Source: JANSYA01 sp965243385
GTDB lineage: Bacteria > Spirochaetota > Leptospiria > Leptospirales > Leptonemataceae
Direction: 5' to 3'
Length of the DNA stretch: 64,000 nucleotides
Assembly: GCA_965243385.1 (NCBI GenBank)
Contig: CBDEUV010000002.1
Span: 2,046,001-2,110,000, forward strand
The notes below the pieces were generated by a model. It worked only from the letters and a program-made list of their open reading frames with translations, was not told the origin of the DNA and did not search any database. A program made the position numbers and the translations under genes. This document shows, piece after piece, positions 17,301 to 24,494 of the stretch (within the stretch, counting starts at the first letter, position 1; every line of letters starts with the position of its first letter).

Positions 17301-18384
17301 CGCGCGAAACCAGCGCGGGAGAACCGAAGATCGGCGGGCCGTCGCGACTGAAATTCTCTTCGATGTATTTTTCGAGCGGCCCCGTAATCTTTTCGCCGAC
17401 GGTCGCGGCGTCGCGTCCGGGATAGGGCGTTCGAATCACCGCCATCTGCGGCGCGAAGTCCATAACGATGCGCTTGGTTTTATTCGCGGTGGTGATGATA
17501 TCCGCGGACTCGCGTTTGACCACCGTCAGTCCGATCGCCTCTACGCCGTGAGTGCTTTCCAGGCTTTCGGGCTCCTCGAAGTCTTCGCGCACCCGGGCCA
17601 CGTCCCGGAGCTGAACGTTGGCTCCGACCTCGTTCGAGCGGATAAAAAGTCTGGAAATTTCATCGGCTTCCTGAAATTCTCCGACGGTTCGTATAATAAT
17701 TTCTCTTTTTCCGAGATTAATATCGCCGCCGGGCAGGCTGACGTTACGTTCGGCGAGCGCCAGGCGAATGGCGTTGGCATCGATGTAATAGCCGGCCAGC
17801 AGATCCGGATCGACGTCCACGAAGATCTCGCGATCGAGCCAGCCGCGGCGTTGCACCCGCGCGACTTCCGGCATGGCCAGGAATTCGTTTTCGAGCCGCT
17901 CGGCCTGCTCCCGGAGCGCGTCGTAGTCGGCGGTGGTTTTGACGGGGCGGGAAAGCGACCACTGAATGATCGGCTGACGCGAGGTGCTGGGCTCGTTGAG
18001 GATCGGCTTCTCCGCCTCTTCGGGCAAATCCTCGGTTCGGTCCACGGCGCTGCGTACGTCGTCGACGACCTTCTGCGTATCGTCCACGTCCGGATCGATT
18101 TTAATCGTAATGCTGGAACGGCTCTCAATCGAGCTGGAGCGATATTCTTCGACGCCGTCGACTTCTTTGATGCTCTCTTCGAGCGGAATGGTCAGCAGCT
18201 TCTCGACTTCCTGGGGCGAGGCGCCGGGGTACACCGTGGTCACCACGACCAGATCGAAGTCGATATTCGGAAAGGCTTCCCGATTGAGCGTGACGGCGAT
18301 ATAACCGCCGACAATCAGCAGAATCACGGTGAGCAGGTTGACAAAGATGCTACGATGAAGAAAATATTCGATCACCTTTTGCAT
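14356..18384 (-). CDS. RND-family efflux transporter (AcrB/MexB-like inner-membrane pump)
   Basis: 1342-residue proton-driven pump, longer than the usual 1020-1060. TM1 is at the N-terminus (IFVNLLTVILLIVGGYIAVTLNREAFPNID), followed by the porter blocks YPGASPQEVEKLLTIPLEE and RAGIQQKEGNDPF. The two membrane bundles contain GIVVDDAIIVSENIYRYME and GVVVNDSIVLVDFANRIR, the TM4/TM10-type signature. Two additions explain the size: an Ala/Arg/Glu-rich insertion in the second periplasmic half (about 775-880) and a cytoplasmic tail of about 75 residues ending in a run of lysines. No membrane-fusion protein or outer-membrane channel gene is adjacent, so it must use partners encoded elsewhere. Substrate unknown. 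It lies 220 bp upstream of the two-component operon, same strand. Confidence 0.93.
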   Translation of the reverse strand: MQKVIEYFLHRSIFVNLLTVILLIVGGYIAVTLNREAFPNIDFDLVVVTTVYPGASPQEVEKLLTIPLEESIKEVDGVEEYRSSSIESRSSITIKIDPDVDDTQKVVDDVRSAVDRTEDLPEEAEKPILNEPSTSRQPIIQWSLSRPVKTTADYDALREQAERLENEFLAMPEVARVQRRGWLDREIFVDVDPDLLAGYYIDANAIRLALAERNVSLPGGDINLGKREIIIRTVGEFQEADEISRLFIRSNEVGANVQLRDVARVREDFEEPESLESTHGVEAIGLTVVKRESADIITTANKTKRIVMDFAPQMAVIRTPYPGRDAATVGEKITGPLEKYIEENFSRDGPPIFGSPALVSRVQSFNQNGASEIRLILNPDYIADEDLDDRAEIFAEMFEELKSELPHARSVLPEDAGDFSVQYLSAPDTILPRDVNDISYLVKRRLGVLVTNGITGLALVIGSLFLFMGWRTSVMVALGIPIAFGMTFMAMSYLGVTMNLIAMFSLVIVIGIVVDDAIIVSENIYRYMEEGFDFFEAAARGAAEVFTPVLATISTTIAAFAPMMFMTGIFGKFVYTIPLVIILALVSSLLECFTILPSHVYDMNKLFPVKKKDEGHDFEEEGEGAHWFLKIRDRFYRPALRWSVHHRWIFISVMISMMFISVGLNVAFGSFKLFPSAIDALYVKVSLPSGMTLERTDRYLRAVGNEIEKLPDTELDTYIARAGIQQKEGNDPFVKRGGNYGMLLIYLHPELDRNWSADQVIEVLRARTEWLMGPAALRAKKERDQPAILAALEAGDLDAAFRLAANPYRVPPEFADLRAEAAPARIDWFASGDGWRHRRGKVQDRILEALDPESPEGIRLEDALRTIVALPPLPPAVLAGTQFENRGAIGLEYEKLGGGPPVGKDIAVEITGEDLATLEQIAEEYKAVVRSVDGVVDVDDDFLAGKEEIRLRIDEGLASRVGLSILQIAAAVNTAFEGAVATSIKRPEEEVDIRVRFAERFRNDRESLKKIYISNRTGNLIPVSSLARFEEAEGLTVINHIDGKRLITVTANVNEQITTAVAANAEIAERSRDLAAKYPNYKIAFSGQNKDTEESLASLGRAFIVGVFVIFMILASLFRSLIQPAIVLMAVPFSLIGVILAFLLHGEPFSFLAFMGIIGLSGVVVNDSIVLVDFANRIRAQRPELSNKEVAVEAASLRLRAVLLTTLTTVAGLLPTAYGIGGYDPFLVPMALSFAWGLAFATVLTLGLVPIFYSLVLDTKDGARRLWERFRAWRKSRKSGEGRRSSAAIGGTYAAGRERFAGGADEIRGARDAEYGLGEEYQIHAEPPRSKSKPRTRKKKKS

Positions 18385-18676
18385 AATTCGTCCTGTTGCA
18401 AACGACCTTCAGATCCGCAGCGCTGCGATTCCAGTCAATCCGTACATACATGCACTTGAAGCGCCTGTGATTTGTCTGCAAATTTTTCCACGCTCCCTCC
18501 AGATCAACGGCTCATTCCCCCCGTCAATGATCGGGATTGGACAGGGAATCGGGCCAGAAAAACCGAAACCACCTCAATGAGCGGTTTGCCGGCCGGCTGC
18601 GGAGCGCTGCTCGCACAGATTAAAACCGAGAGAAGCGACAGGCAAGCCCTCCGGGCTTCGTCGTCTGGATCTTTGT

Positions 18677-18692
18677 TGTCGGAAATCGGACA
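18677..18692. promoter_or_regulatory. Possible enhancer-binding-protein site (dyad)
   Basis: TGTCGGAAATCGGACA is a 16-bp sequence with dyad symmetry at 12 positions (TGTC-n-GA-nn-TC-n-GACA). It lies 106 bp upstream of the start of the sigma-54 promoter, a usual distance for an upstream activating site. One copy only was noticed, so this is tentative. Confidence 0.35.
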
Positions 18693-18782
18693 GGCGGCCT
18701 TTCCGTCTGTTCGAAATTCGACACCTGCGAATCATCCGCGCTCAAACCGTCGTTTCATCCGGTTCCCATCGAGAACAGCGCA

Positions 18783-18798
18783 TGGCACGAAGCTTGCA
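18783..18798 (+). promoter_or_regulatory. Sigma-54 (RpoN) promoter of the phospholipase-like gene
   Basis: TGGCAC-GAAGC-TTGCA matches the -24/-12 consensus TGGCAC-N5-TTGCA at every conserved base, with the invariant GG and GC ten bases apart. The expected start of transcription is near 18809, giving a leader of about 40 bases before the GTG at 18849. Such promoters need an activator ATPase. Confidence 0.75.
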
Positions 18799-18848
18799 AT
18801 CACTACTCTTATACAAATATTCGGGACAGACCCGATGGAGTGTTAAGT

Positions 18849-19670
18849 GTGAAGAGTATAACGAAAACGAAGAAGCGAATCGCTATCGGCGGCCTGATGC
18901 TGGCGCTCGGCCTGGCGGGAACGATGGGAGTCGACGCACGAGTCGACGATTGGATCCACTACAGTCTGCTCGAGAGACTGGCGCCGCCGGCGAATAGCAG
19001 CTACGGCGAAACCAGAGGGCAGGATAACGGAAACTGTACTTTCCTGTGCACGAAAGGCAATTATAACCAGGCTTTCAAAAGACAAAAATGTCTGTCCGGT
19101 CGTACGCCCGGCCTGAACCCGGTTTTCTTTAACGGGCACTACACGTACAAAGGAGTGAAGTGGGACAAGATGGGCACCGGCCAGGATCACCAGGGCGTCT
19201 GCGTGAGCGTGCACCCCGCGGACCGGGGCAAGTACACGACGCGCAGAATCTTTCACGACGGATGCACGGGCTATCCCGACGGCAACCCGCGTAAAATGAC
19301 CCAGGGCCCGAACAAAGGCTGGGATCCGCCCAACTGGGGCCAGGTCTTTCACGGCGCGTGCGTGATTCACGATTTATGTTACAAAGCAGAAGGCGCGTTC
19401 AGCGGAAAATCGAAAGCGTACTGCGACGATCAGATGGAAAAATACGCCCGCAAAATCTGTTACGATTCGTACGGCACGAAGCGCCGCTGGTTTCGCAAGA
19501 ACGATCGCAAGAAATGTCTGGCCGAGGCGGCCAACGCGCGTTTCTGGCTGCGGCTCGGTTCGAAAAAGCACTACGAAGGTTATAACTACAAATTCGACTG
19601 GCGACCGAATGCACTGTGCGGTCCTGGCTATTATTACAACGTGACCACTTCCCGTTGCACCAGAAACTAA
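18849..19670 (+). CDS. Secreted phospholipase A2-like protein
   Basis: 273-residue exported protein. The start is GTG 18849, with GGAG 8 bases upstream; a GTG at 18840 would overlap that site. The signal peptide is basic then hydrophobic (KKRIAIGGLMLALGLAGTMGVDA). The mature part has many cysteines. Its centre reads CVIHDLCY (C171, H174, D175, C177), the His-Asp active-site signature of secreted phospholipases A2, preceded by HDGCTGYPDG, which resembles the calcium-binding loop, and followed by the helix CDDQMEKYARKIC with a further cysteine pair. Phospholipase A2 activity is inferred from this motif alone; the flanking 150-residue N-terminal region and the C-terminal part are not recognised. 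It stands alone behind a sigma-54 promoter and converges on the alkC gene. Confidence 0.65.
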   Translation: MKSITKTKKRIAIGGLMLALGLAGTMGVDARVDDWIHYSLLERLAPPANSSYGETRGQDNGNCTFLCTKGNYNQAFKRQKCLSGRTPGLNPVFFNGHYTYKGVKWDKMGTGQDHQGVCVSVHPADRGKYTTRRIFHDGCTGYPDGNPRKMTQGPNKGWDPPNWGQVFHGACVIHDLCYKAEGAFSGKSKAYCDDQMEKYARKICYDSYGTKRRWFRKNDRKKCLAEAANARFWLRLGSKKHYEGYNYKFDWRPNALCGPGYYYNVTTSRCTRN

Positions 19671-19710
19671 TCGAGTTTATAGCACGCGATTCATGCAGAG
19701 TCCGGCGGCC

Positions 19711-20823
19711 TCACGAAGAGGTCGCCGCTCTCAGCTTAAATTCCACCCCGGCGATCACCGCGCCGTTCGCCAGAACCTCCAGACGATGCTCACCCGGATA
19801 GTGTTTGCGGGTGGTGCGTTCAACAAAGGAATGCGTTTTGCGGATTTCAATCGAGGCCCCGGGCGCCAGGGTCGTGGTTCTCAGCTTGAAGACTTTCGGA
19901 GACGACCCGCCGCCTTTCTTTCGGTAGTGCACGCGATAATCAAGGACGAGTTTTTGTTCTGATTTCGCGGACGCAGCGCTTTGCAGCTTGAGATCGAATT
20001 GAAACTCCTCGCCGATGCGCAAACTGCGCCGCGAAAGCCGCAGATCGACCGCGCTCAATTGCGGTTCGCCGCCGAAACCGAAGAACGCGAGACAGCGCGC
20101 ATTCCCGGCTTTAATCAAACTCCGGCAGGCCTGCTTCTGAATCCAGGCGGTACGCTCGTCGCCGGCGTCCCAGCCTTCGATCAGGTCGAGCATTAAATCC
20201 GGGTGGTCTTTCGCCACGTCGTTCAGATGGTTCGCGACCGATTTTCGTACGTACAGCTCCGGATCCGCGCGTAGATTCTCCAGCACCGGAAAGGCCGGCC
20301 GGGGATCTTCGATCAATTCTCGCAGATGACTCCCCCAGGGAAGGCGCGGACGCAGACCTTCCGAAGCCAACCGACGCACGTGATAGTGCTTATCCCGCGA
20401 CCAGCGCAGCATGTATTTGAATGCGCGATCAAAATCTTTTTGTAGAAATAAGCGAACCGCAAATTCCGAAGAAGAGAATTCGGTCACCGCGCGAAGCGCG
20501 CGCATACATTCGTCGAACGGTCGCTGCTCCTCGATGCCGTAGCGTCCGATGAATTCCGGCACGCAGATTCCAGAATAACCGGTCAATTGCGGAGCGAAGC
20601 GCAGCAGAATCGCAAGGGCTTCGTCGTAGTCCGGCGGCAGAAACTCGCGAAAGAGTTCCGCCGTGCGCCGCATGCGATCGTTCAGCTCCAGGGGGGCCAG
20701 ACCGCGGACGGCTTTGCGATAAAAGGCGTCGGCGTCAAACGGGGGATGCACGGCGCGCAAATCGTCCGCCATGCGTCGATAGACTTTGCGATTGAAGAAT
20801 TGTTCTTTCAGTTCGGCGGCCAC
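19711..20823 (-). CDS. alkC: AlkC-type 3-methyladenine DNA glycosylase with C-terminal Ig-like domain
   Basis: HEAT-like-repeat DNA glycosylase that removes N3-methyl purines by base excision without base flipping (known for the AlkC family). About 370 residues. Family blocks are LKEQFFNRKVYRRMADDL, LELNDRMRRTAELFREFLPPDY, ALRAVTEFSSSEFAVRLFL, HYHVRRLASEGLRPRLPWG and YVRKSVANHLNDVAKDHPDLML. After about residue 265 comes a beta-rich Ig-like domain (DLRLSRRSLRIGEEFQFDLKL), which some AlkC proteins possess. The GTG at 20823 is chosen because family members begin just before the ELKEQFF helix; the frame stays open to an ATG at 20931, which would overlap the upstream gene. No ribosome-binding site decides between them. 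Confidence 0.88.
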   Translation of the reverse strand: MAAELKEQFFNRKVYRRMADDLRAVHPPFDADAFYRKAVRGLAPLELNDRMRRTAELFREFLPPDYDEALAILLRFAPQLTGYSGICVPEFIGRYGIEEQRPFDECMRALRAVTEFSSSEFAVRLFLQKDFDRAFKYMLRWSRDKHYHVRRLASEGLRPRLPWGSHLRELIEDPRPAFPVLENLRADPELYVRKSVANHLNDVAKDHPDLMLDLIEGWDAGDERTAWIQKQACRSLIKAGNARCLAFFGFGGEPQLSAVDLRLSRRSLRIGEEFQFDLKLQSAASAKSEQKLVLDYRVHYRKKGGGSSPKVFKLRTTTLAPGASIEIRKTHSFVERTTRKHYPGEHRLEVLANGAVIAGVEFKLRAATSS

Positions 20824-20902
20824 GTGCAAGCCCAGGGTCCACAGGACCGCGACGCCGCGCAAGCCTTTCGCCGACGCTGGCGACGGTGCCGCACGTTCGG
20901 TA

Positions 20903-21808
20903 TCAGCTCGAAAATTCCAGCGCGCATCCAACCGGCTGCGAGCCGACGGTATCGGTGATCAGCGTGGATAGACCCGACCCGTCCAGGTCGGCGATCATGA
21001 TGCGGGCGTTCGTAACGTCGCAAATGAACAGGCGGCTGGCGACTGGATCGTATGCGACGCCGGTCGGTGTAAAACCCGTAACGATAGCGGAACGAGCGCT
21101 CCCGTCACGATTCGTGCGAACGACGCCCGCTGGACCGATGTCGCTAATATAGAGAGTATTCCCCTGACCCAGCTCCGTATCCACGATGTTGCCGTACGTA
21201 TTATCAATGGAAGTTTCACTCGATCCGTCGTCCGGCATCGAACGCAACAATGTATTTCCAGAAACGTACCAGAGATTCGTGACGGGATCGTACGTTCCGT
21301 TTTCCACCGTCGACGCGAAAATGCGCACCAGCGTTTGCCCCCCGCCGTCACTGAGATTCACATAGTGCAGCTGATTCGCATTGTTGAACCAGTACAGGCG
21401 GTTCCGCACACGATCGATCAGGAGCGCCAGAGTCGAAGCGGCAGTCGCATCCGTCGCGAATAACACGTCGTTCGACCCGTCCAGATTCATGCGCCGGATG
21501 CCCGGATCGCTGTCCTCGGTATAATAAATGAATCCGGCGGTCCCGTCGATCGCCAGACCCGAGGGGCCGTTCGTATATACGCCCCCGACCACCTGTACGT
21601 TCGTGCCGTCCACGTTCGCGCGAACAATCGCCCTCGGCGTATTCGACCGGACCCAGTACACGCGGCTGGCCGGGCTTGCGGTCAGATTGCCGTATAGCAG
21701 GAGGCCCACGCCTGGGCTGCAGAAAGCGTCGGTATTCGCGCACTCCACGCGCAGGCAGGCAGGCCCGACGACCAGCGCGAAAAGCGCCAGAAGTGGAGCC
21801 GCCAGCAA
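20903..21808 (-). CDS. Exported beta-propeller (YWTD/SMP30-like) protein, paralogue 1
   Basis: About 301 residues from a TTG at 21808; the start is uncertain because no ATG precedes the signal segment in frame (a GTG at 21904 is the alternative). The hydrophobic segment LLAAPLLALFALVVGPAC is followed by a three-cysteine cluster C-x4-C-x6-C (CLRVECANTDAFC). The remainder is built of blades with patterns such as RANVDGTNVQ, RMNLDGSNDVLF, DRVRNRLYWFNNANQ, RTNRDGSARS and ADLDGSGLST, as in LDL-receptor-type six-bladed propellers. Related along its whole length to the neighbouring gene upstream (21984-22910). Likely surface or periplasmic; the ligand is unknown. An 11-bp inverted repeat (21829-21860) lies immediately upstream. 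Confidence 0.75.
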   Translation of the reverse strand: MLAAPLLALFALVVGPACLRVECANTDAFCSPGVGLLLYGNLTASPASRVYWVRSNTPRAIVRANVDGTNVQVVGGVYTNGPSGLAIDGTAGFIYYTEDSDPGIRRMNLDGSNDVLFATDATAASTLALLIDRVRNRLYWFNNANQLHYVNLSDGGGQTLVRIFASTVENGTYDPVTNLWYVSGNTLLRSMPDDGSSETSIDNTYGNIVDTELGQGNTLYISDIGPAGVVRTNRDGSARSAIVTGFTPTGVAYDPVASRLFICDVTNARIMIADLDGSGLSTLITDTVGSQPVGCALEFSS

Positions 21809-21828
21809 AGAATTGAATTTTCCATACC

Positions 21829-21860
21829 GGCCGCCCCGGCGTTTTGAATCCGGGGCGGCC
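21829..21860. repeat. Perfect 11-bp inverted repeat before the propeller gene
   Basis: GGCCGCCCCGG (21829-21839) pairs perfectly with CCGGGGCGGCC (21850-21860) around a 10-base loop. It sits between the two paralogous propeller genes, directly before the likely start of the second one. It lacks a U-tract on either strand, so a simple terminator is unlikely; a translation-modulating hairpin or protein site is possible. Confidence 0.6.
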
Positions 21861-21983
21861 CGGCACAGAATTCCTAAAGAAAATATAGCAAGACAGGCAT
21901 GCACGAGAACGACATTTCCGCCGCCCCGTCTTCTGTCAATTCCGGCATCCCGCGCAACCCGGGCTGCGGCGGCACTGCTGTAT

Positions 21984-22910
21984 TCAGAAGAAACCGCCGG
22001 CCGTAAACTGCAGCCCGCAGGCAATGGGGTTATAACCGGGTTCGAAGTTTATCAGGTTCACCTGATCGCTTCCCAATTCGTTCGTGCGCAAGATGCGCTG
22101 GTTCGTCTGGTCACAGACGTACAGTAGATTATTGCGCGTATCGAAGTCGATGCCCCCGGGTTGAAAGCCGCTGAGAATGACCTGCTTGTTAGTGCCATCG
22201 CGATTGATGCGCACGATTTCGCTGCTGCCGAAATCGACCAGATACAGGGTCCCTTCACCGCCCAGGACGACATCCAGCAATCCTCCGAAGCTATTGTTCA
22301 GCAGGGCTTCGCTCAAACCGTCGACCGAAACCCGCCGGAGTTCAGTGCCCCCGACCGAGTAGATCACATCTTCGGCCTCGGAGTAGACGCCCGAAAGCTG
22401 CCCCGCGGTCAGGCTGCGCAGGACCGTCTGGCCCGCTCCGGTCGTCCGGGAAACATAACGCAGCTGCGCGGCGTTGTTCCAGAAATAGAGGCGATCCCGC
22501 GCTCGATCGACAGCGAGTCCCTGGGCCACGCCGGCGGAAGCGTCCACGGCGAACAAGGCGTCGTTCGATCCGTCGAGACCGATCCGGCGCACGTCGGTCG
22601 AAGTATCGACGTTGTAATAATAGAATCCGCCGGGCCCATCGACCAGCGAGAGCGACGGAGTGCTTGCGAATGTTCCGCCGAGGTTTTGCACTCCGGTGCC
22701 GTCTAAATTCGCCCGGGCTACGGTCCGGGGAGCGTTGCGGCGCATCCAGAACAAACTCACGGCGGCGGGAATGGGGTCGGTATACAACAGATAGCCGTTG
22801 AACGGATCACAGAACGCGTCCGCGTTTTCACAATCGGTCCGCGTGCACGACGCTCCAAACGAGAGCAATGTCGTCAGAATGGCAAAGCCGAGTAGAACTG
22901 CGATTCTCAC
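21984..22910 (-). CDS. Exported beta-propeller (YWTD/SMP30-like) protein, paralogue 2
   Basis: 308 residues from GTG 22910. The signal segment RIAVLLGFAILTTLLSFGAS leads into the cluster CTRTDCENADAFC (C-x4-C-x6-C), which may start with a lipidated cysteine, though the box before it is not canonical. Blades show RANLDGTGVQNLGG, RIGLDGSNDALF, DRARDRLYFWNNAAQLRYV, RRVSVDGLSEALL, RINRDGTNKQ and RTNELGSDQ. It is a tandem duplicate of the next gene. A sigma-70-type promoter ends 7 bases before the start codon, so the mRNA is probably leaderless. Function beyond ligand or substrate binding cannot be stated. Confidence 0.8.
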   Translation of the reverse strand: MRIAVLLGFAILTTLLSFGASCTRTDCENADAFCDPFNGYLLYTDPIPAAVSLFWMRRNAPRTVARANLDGTGVQNLGGTFASTPSLSLVDGPGGFYYYNVDTSTDVRRIGLDGSNDALFAVDASAGVAQGLAVDRARDRLYFWNNAAQLRYVSRTTGAGQTVLRSLTAGQLSGVYSEAEDVIYSVGGTELRRVSVDGLSEALLNNSFGGLLDVVLGGEGTLYLVDFGSSEIVRINRDGTNKQVILSGFQPGGIDFDTRNNLLYVCDQTNQRILRTNELGSDQVNLINFEPGYNPIACGLQFTAGGFF

Positions 22911-22917
22911 AGAGACG

Positions 22918-22945
22918 ATTATAACCTGGCAGGACTGCTCGTCAA
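22918..22945 (-). promoter_or_regulatory. Sigma-70-type promoter abutting the start codon (leaderless)
   Basis: On the minus strand TTGACG (22940-22945), a 16-bp spacer and a perfect TATAAT (22918-22923). Only 7 bases separate the -10 box from the GTG at 22910, so transcription should begin at or within one base of the start codon. No ribosome-binding site exists between them. Confidence 0.65.
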
Positions 22946-23000
22946 TGAATCGCTGCAGGCCAGCGGATCCCCGGACGGCCGCGCCGGGTATCAGAAGACC

Positions 23001-23040
23001 GAAAACGAAAAAACCCCGGCCGAAATTTCGACCGGGGTTT
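23001..23040 (-). terminator. Rho-independent terminator of glnA
   Basis: Read on the minus strand, AAACCCCGG pairs with CCGGGGTTT, and the stem continues inward through a G-U pair and CGAAA/TTTCG to a very tight loop (23011-23040). It is followed by a T-rich tail, TTTCGTTTTC. It lies 33 bp after the glnA stop codon. Confidence 0.88.
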
Positions 23041-23072
23041 GCGTCGCATGCGAAGTCGCGTCGAAACGCGAA

Positions 23073-24494
23073 TCAGCAGTCGTAGTAGAGTACGAACTCG
23101 TAGGGGTGCGGACGCATGTTGGTGATTTCCGTCGACTCGTCGCGCTTGTATTCGATATAAGCTTCGACCATGTCTTTGCTGAAACCTTTTTCCAGGAACG
23201 CGTGATCGCTTTCGAGCGAATCCAGCACCTTTTCCAGGCTGGTCGGAACCATTTTCAGGTTCGCCTTTTGTTCGTCGGTCAGCTCGTACAGATCGGAATC
23301 GGCCGGCGGGCCCGGGTCGATCTTCTTCTGAACGCCGTCGAGACCGGCGAGCAGCATCGCGGAGAACGCCAGATACGCACAGGAAGAAGCGTCGGGAGTC
23401 CGGAATTCGATCCGGCGGGCTTTTTCACTGTTGACCGCGATCGGAATGCGGATCGAAGCGGAGCGGTTCCGCGCCGAATACACGAGCGTGATCGGAGCTT
23501 CGAAACCCGGAACCAGACGTTTGTAGCTGTTGGTTGTCGGGTTGGTAAAAGCCAGTACAGCAGGACCGTGTTCGACGATACCGCCGATGTAGTTCATGGC
23601 GATTTCGGACATATTCGCGTAGCCGCTGCCCGCGAACAGGTTCTTGCCGTCTTTCCAGAGCGACTGGTGGGTGTGCATACCGGTTCCGTTATCGTTGTAA
23701 ACGGGCTTCGGCATGAAGGTTACGGAGTAGCCGTGCTTGCGAGCGACGTTCTTCAGAACGTACTTGTACTTGATCATGTTGTCGGCCATCGTCAGCGCGT
23801 CGGCGACGACCAGGTTGATTTCGCCCTGACCGGCGGAAGCCACTTCATGGTGATGCTTTTCGGTTTTAACGCCGATCTGCTCCAGAGTGGAAAGCACTTC
23901 CGAGCGCAGGTCCTGATAGACATCGTTCGGCGGGGTCGGGAAATAACCGCCCTTCGGACGCATCTTGTGGCCCAGGTTCGGCTGTTCGTCCGAGCCCATG
24001 TTCCAGTGCGCGTCAACCGCGTCGACGTAGTAGAAACCGTGCTGCTGCTCGCTGGCGAAACGCACGTTGCTGAAAATGAAGAATTCGGCTTCGGGACCCA
24101 TGTAGGCGGTGTCGGCGATGCCGGTGCTCTTCATGTACTCGAGCGTTTTCTTCATGATCGTGCGGGGGCAGCGATCATAAGATTCGCCGGTGATCGGATC
24201 GAAGGTATCGGCGAAACAAACGAGAGTCTTTCTCTCGAAGAAGGGGTCGATGAACGCGCTCTTGGTATCGAGGCGGTTCAGCATGTCCGACTCCTGGATC
24301 CCTTTCCAGCCGCGCACAGACGATCCGTCGAAGCCGAGACCGAAGGTAAAGGCGTTCTCATCGACCTGCTCCAGAGGCATGGTGTAGTGATGGGTCAGAC
24401 CGAACTGGTCAGTGAAGCGAATGTCGACGTATTCGACTTTTTCGGATTTCGCCCAGCTCAAAAGCTCTTTGGGCTCTTGTGGCAGATTGGACAT
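23073..24494 (-). CDS. glnA: Glutamine synthetase type I
   Basis: 473-residue dodecameric enzyme joining ammonia and glutamate with ATP. Family blocks are FGLGFDGSSVRGWKGIQESDM, the metal/ATP site segments MGPEAEFFIF and HHHEVASAGQGEINL, KPVYNDNGTGMHTHQSLW, and NRSASIRIP with EFRTPDASSCAYL. The adenylylation-site tyrosine seems present in DLYELTDEQ (about Y403), as in the GSI-beta subtype regulated by GlnE. AAGGAG lies 10 bases before the ATG. A sigma-54-like promoter precedes it and a strong terminator follows, so it is a one-gene unit. A long open frame on the opposite strand (23106-24527) is a shadow. Confidence 0.98.
   Translation of the reverse strand: MSNLPQEPKELLSWAKSEKVEYVDIRFTDQFGLTHHYTMPLEQVDENAFTFGLGFDGSSVRGWKGIQESDMLNRLDTKSAFIDPFFERKTLVCFADTFDPITGESYDRCPRTIMKKTLEYMKSTGIADTAYMGPEAEFFIFSNVRFASEQQHGFYYVDAVDAHWNMGSDEQPNLGHKMRPKGGYFPTPPNDVYQDLRSEVLSTLEQIGVKTEKHHHEVASAGQGEINLVVADALTMADNMIKYKYVLKNVARKHGYSVTFMPKPVYNDNGTGMHTHQSLWKDGKNLFAGSGYANMSEIAMNYIGGIVEHGPAVLAFTNPTTNSYKRLVPGFEAPITLVYSARNRSASIRIPIAVNSEKARRIEFRTPDASSCAYLAFSAMLLAGLDGVQKKIDPGPPADSDLYELTDEQKANLKMVPTSLEKVLDSLESDHAFLEKGFSKDMVEAYIEYKRDESTEITNMRPHPYEFVLYYDC

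Larger units (their letters stand above)
18385..18848. other. Long divergent intergenic region with sigma-54 control elements
   Basis: 464 bp between the divergent RND and phospholipase-like genes. No coding frame is convincing. It holds a sigma-54 promoter (18783-18798) for the rightward gene and, about 90 bp upstream of it, a dyad TGTCGGAAATCGGACA (18677-18692) placed where a bacterial enhancer-binding protein would sit. I could not find a clear promoter for the RND gene. Confidence 0.55.

Noticed and set aside
17164..18459. 431-codon open frame opposite the RND pump
   Set aside because: Antisense shadow; the RND membrane signatures occupy the minus strand throughout.
19703..19727. GC-rich hairpin between the phospholipase-like gene and alkC
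   Set aside because: Stem overlaps the alkC stop and lacks a T-tract on either strand; not called a terminator.
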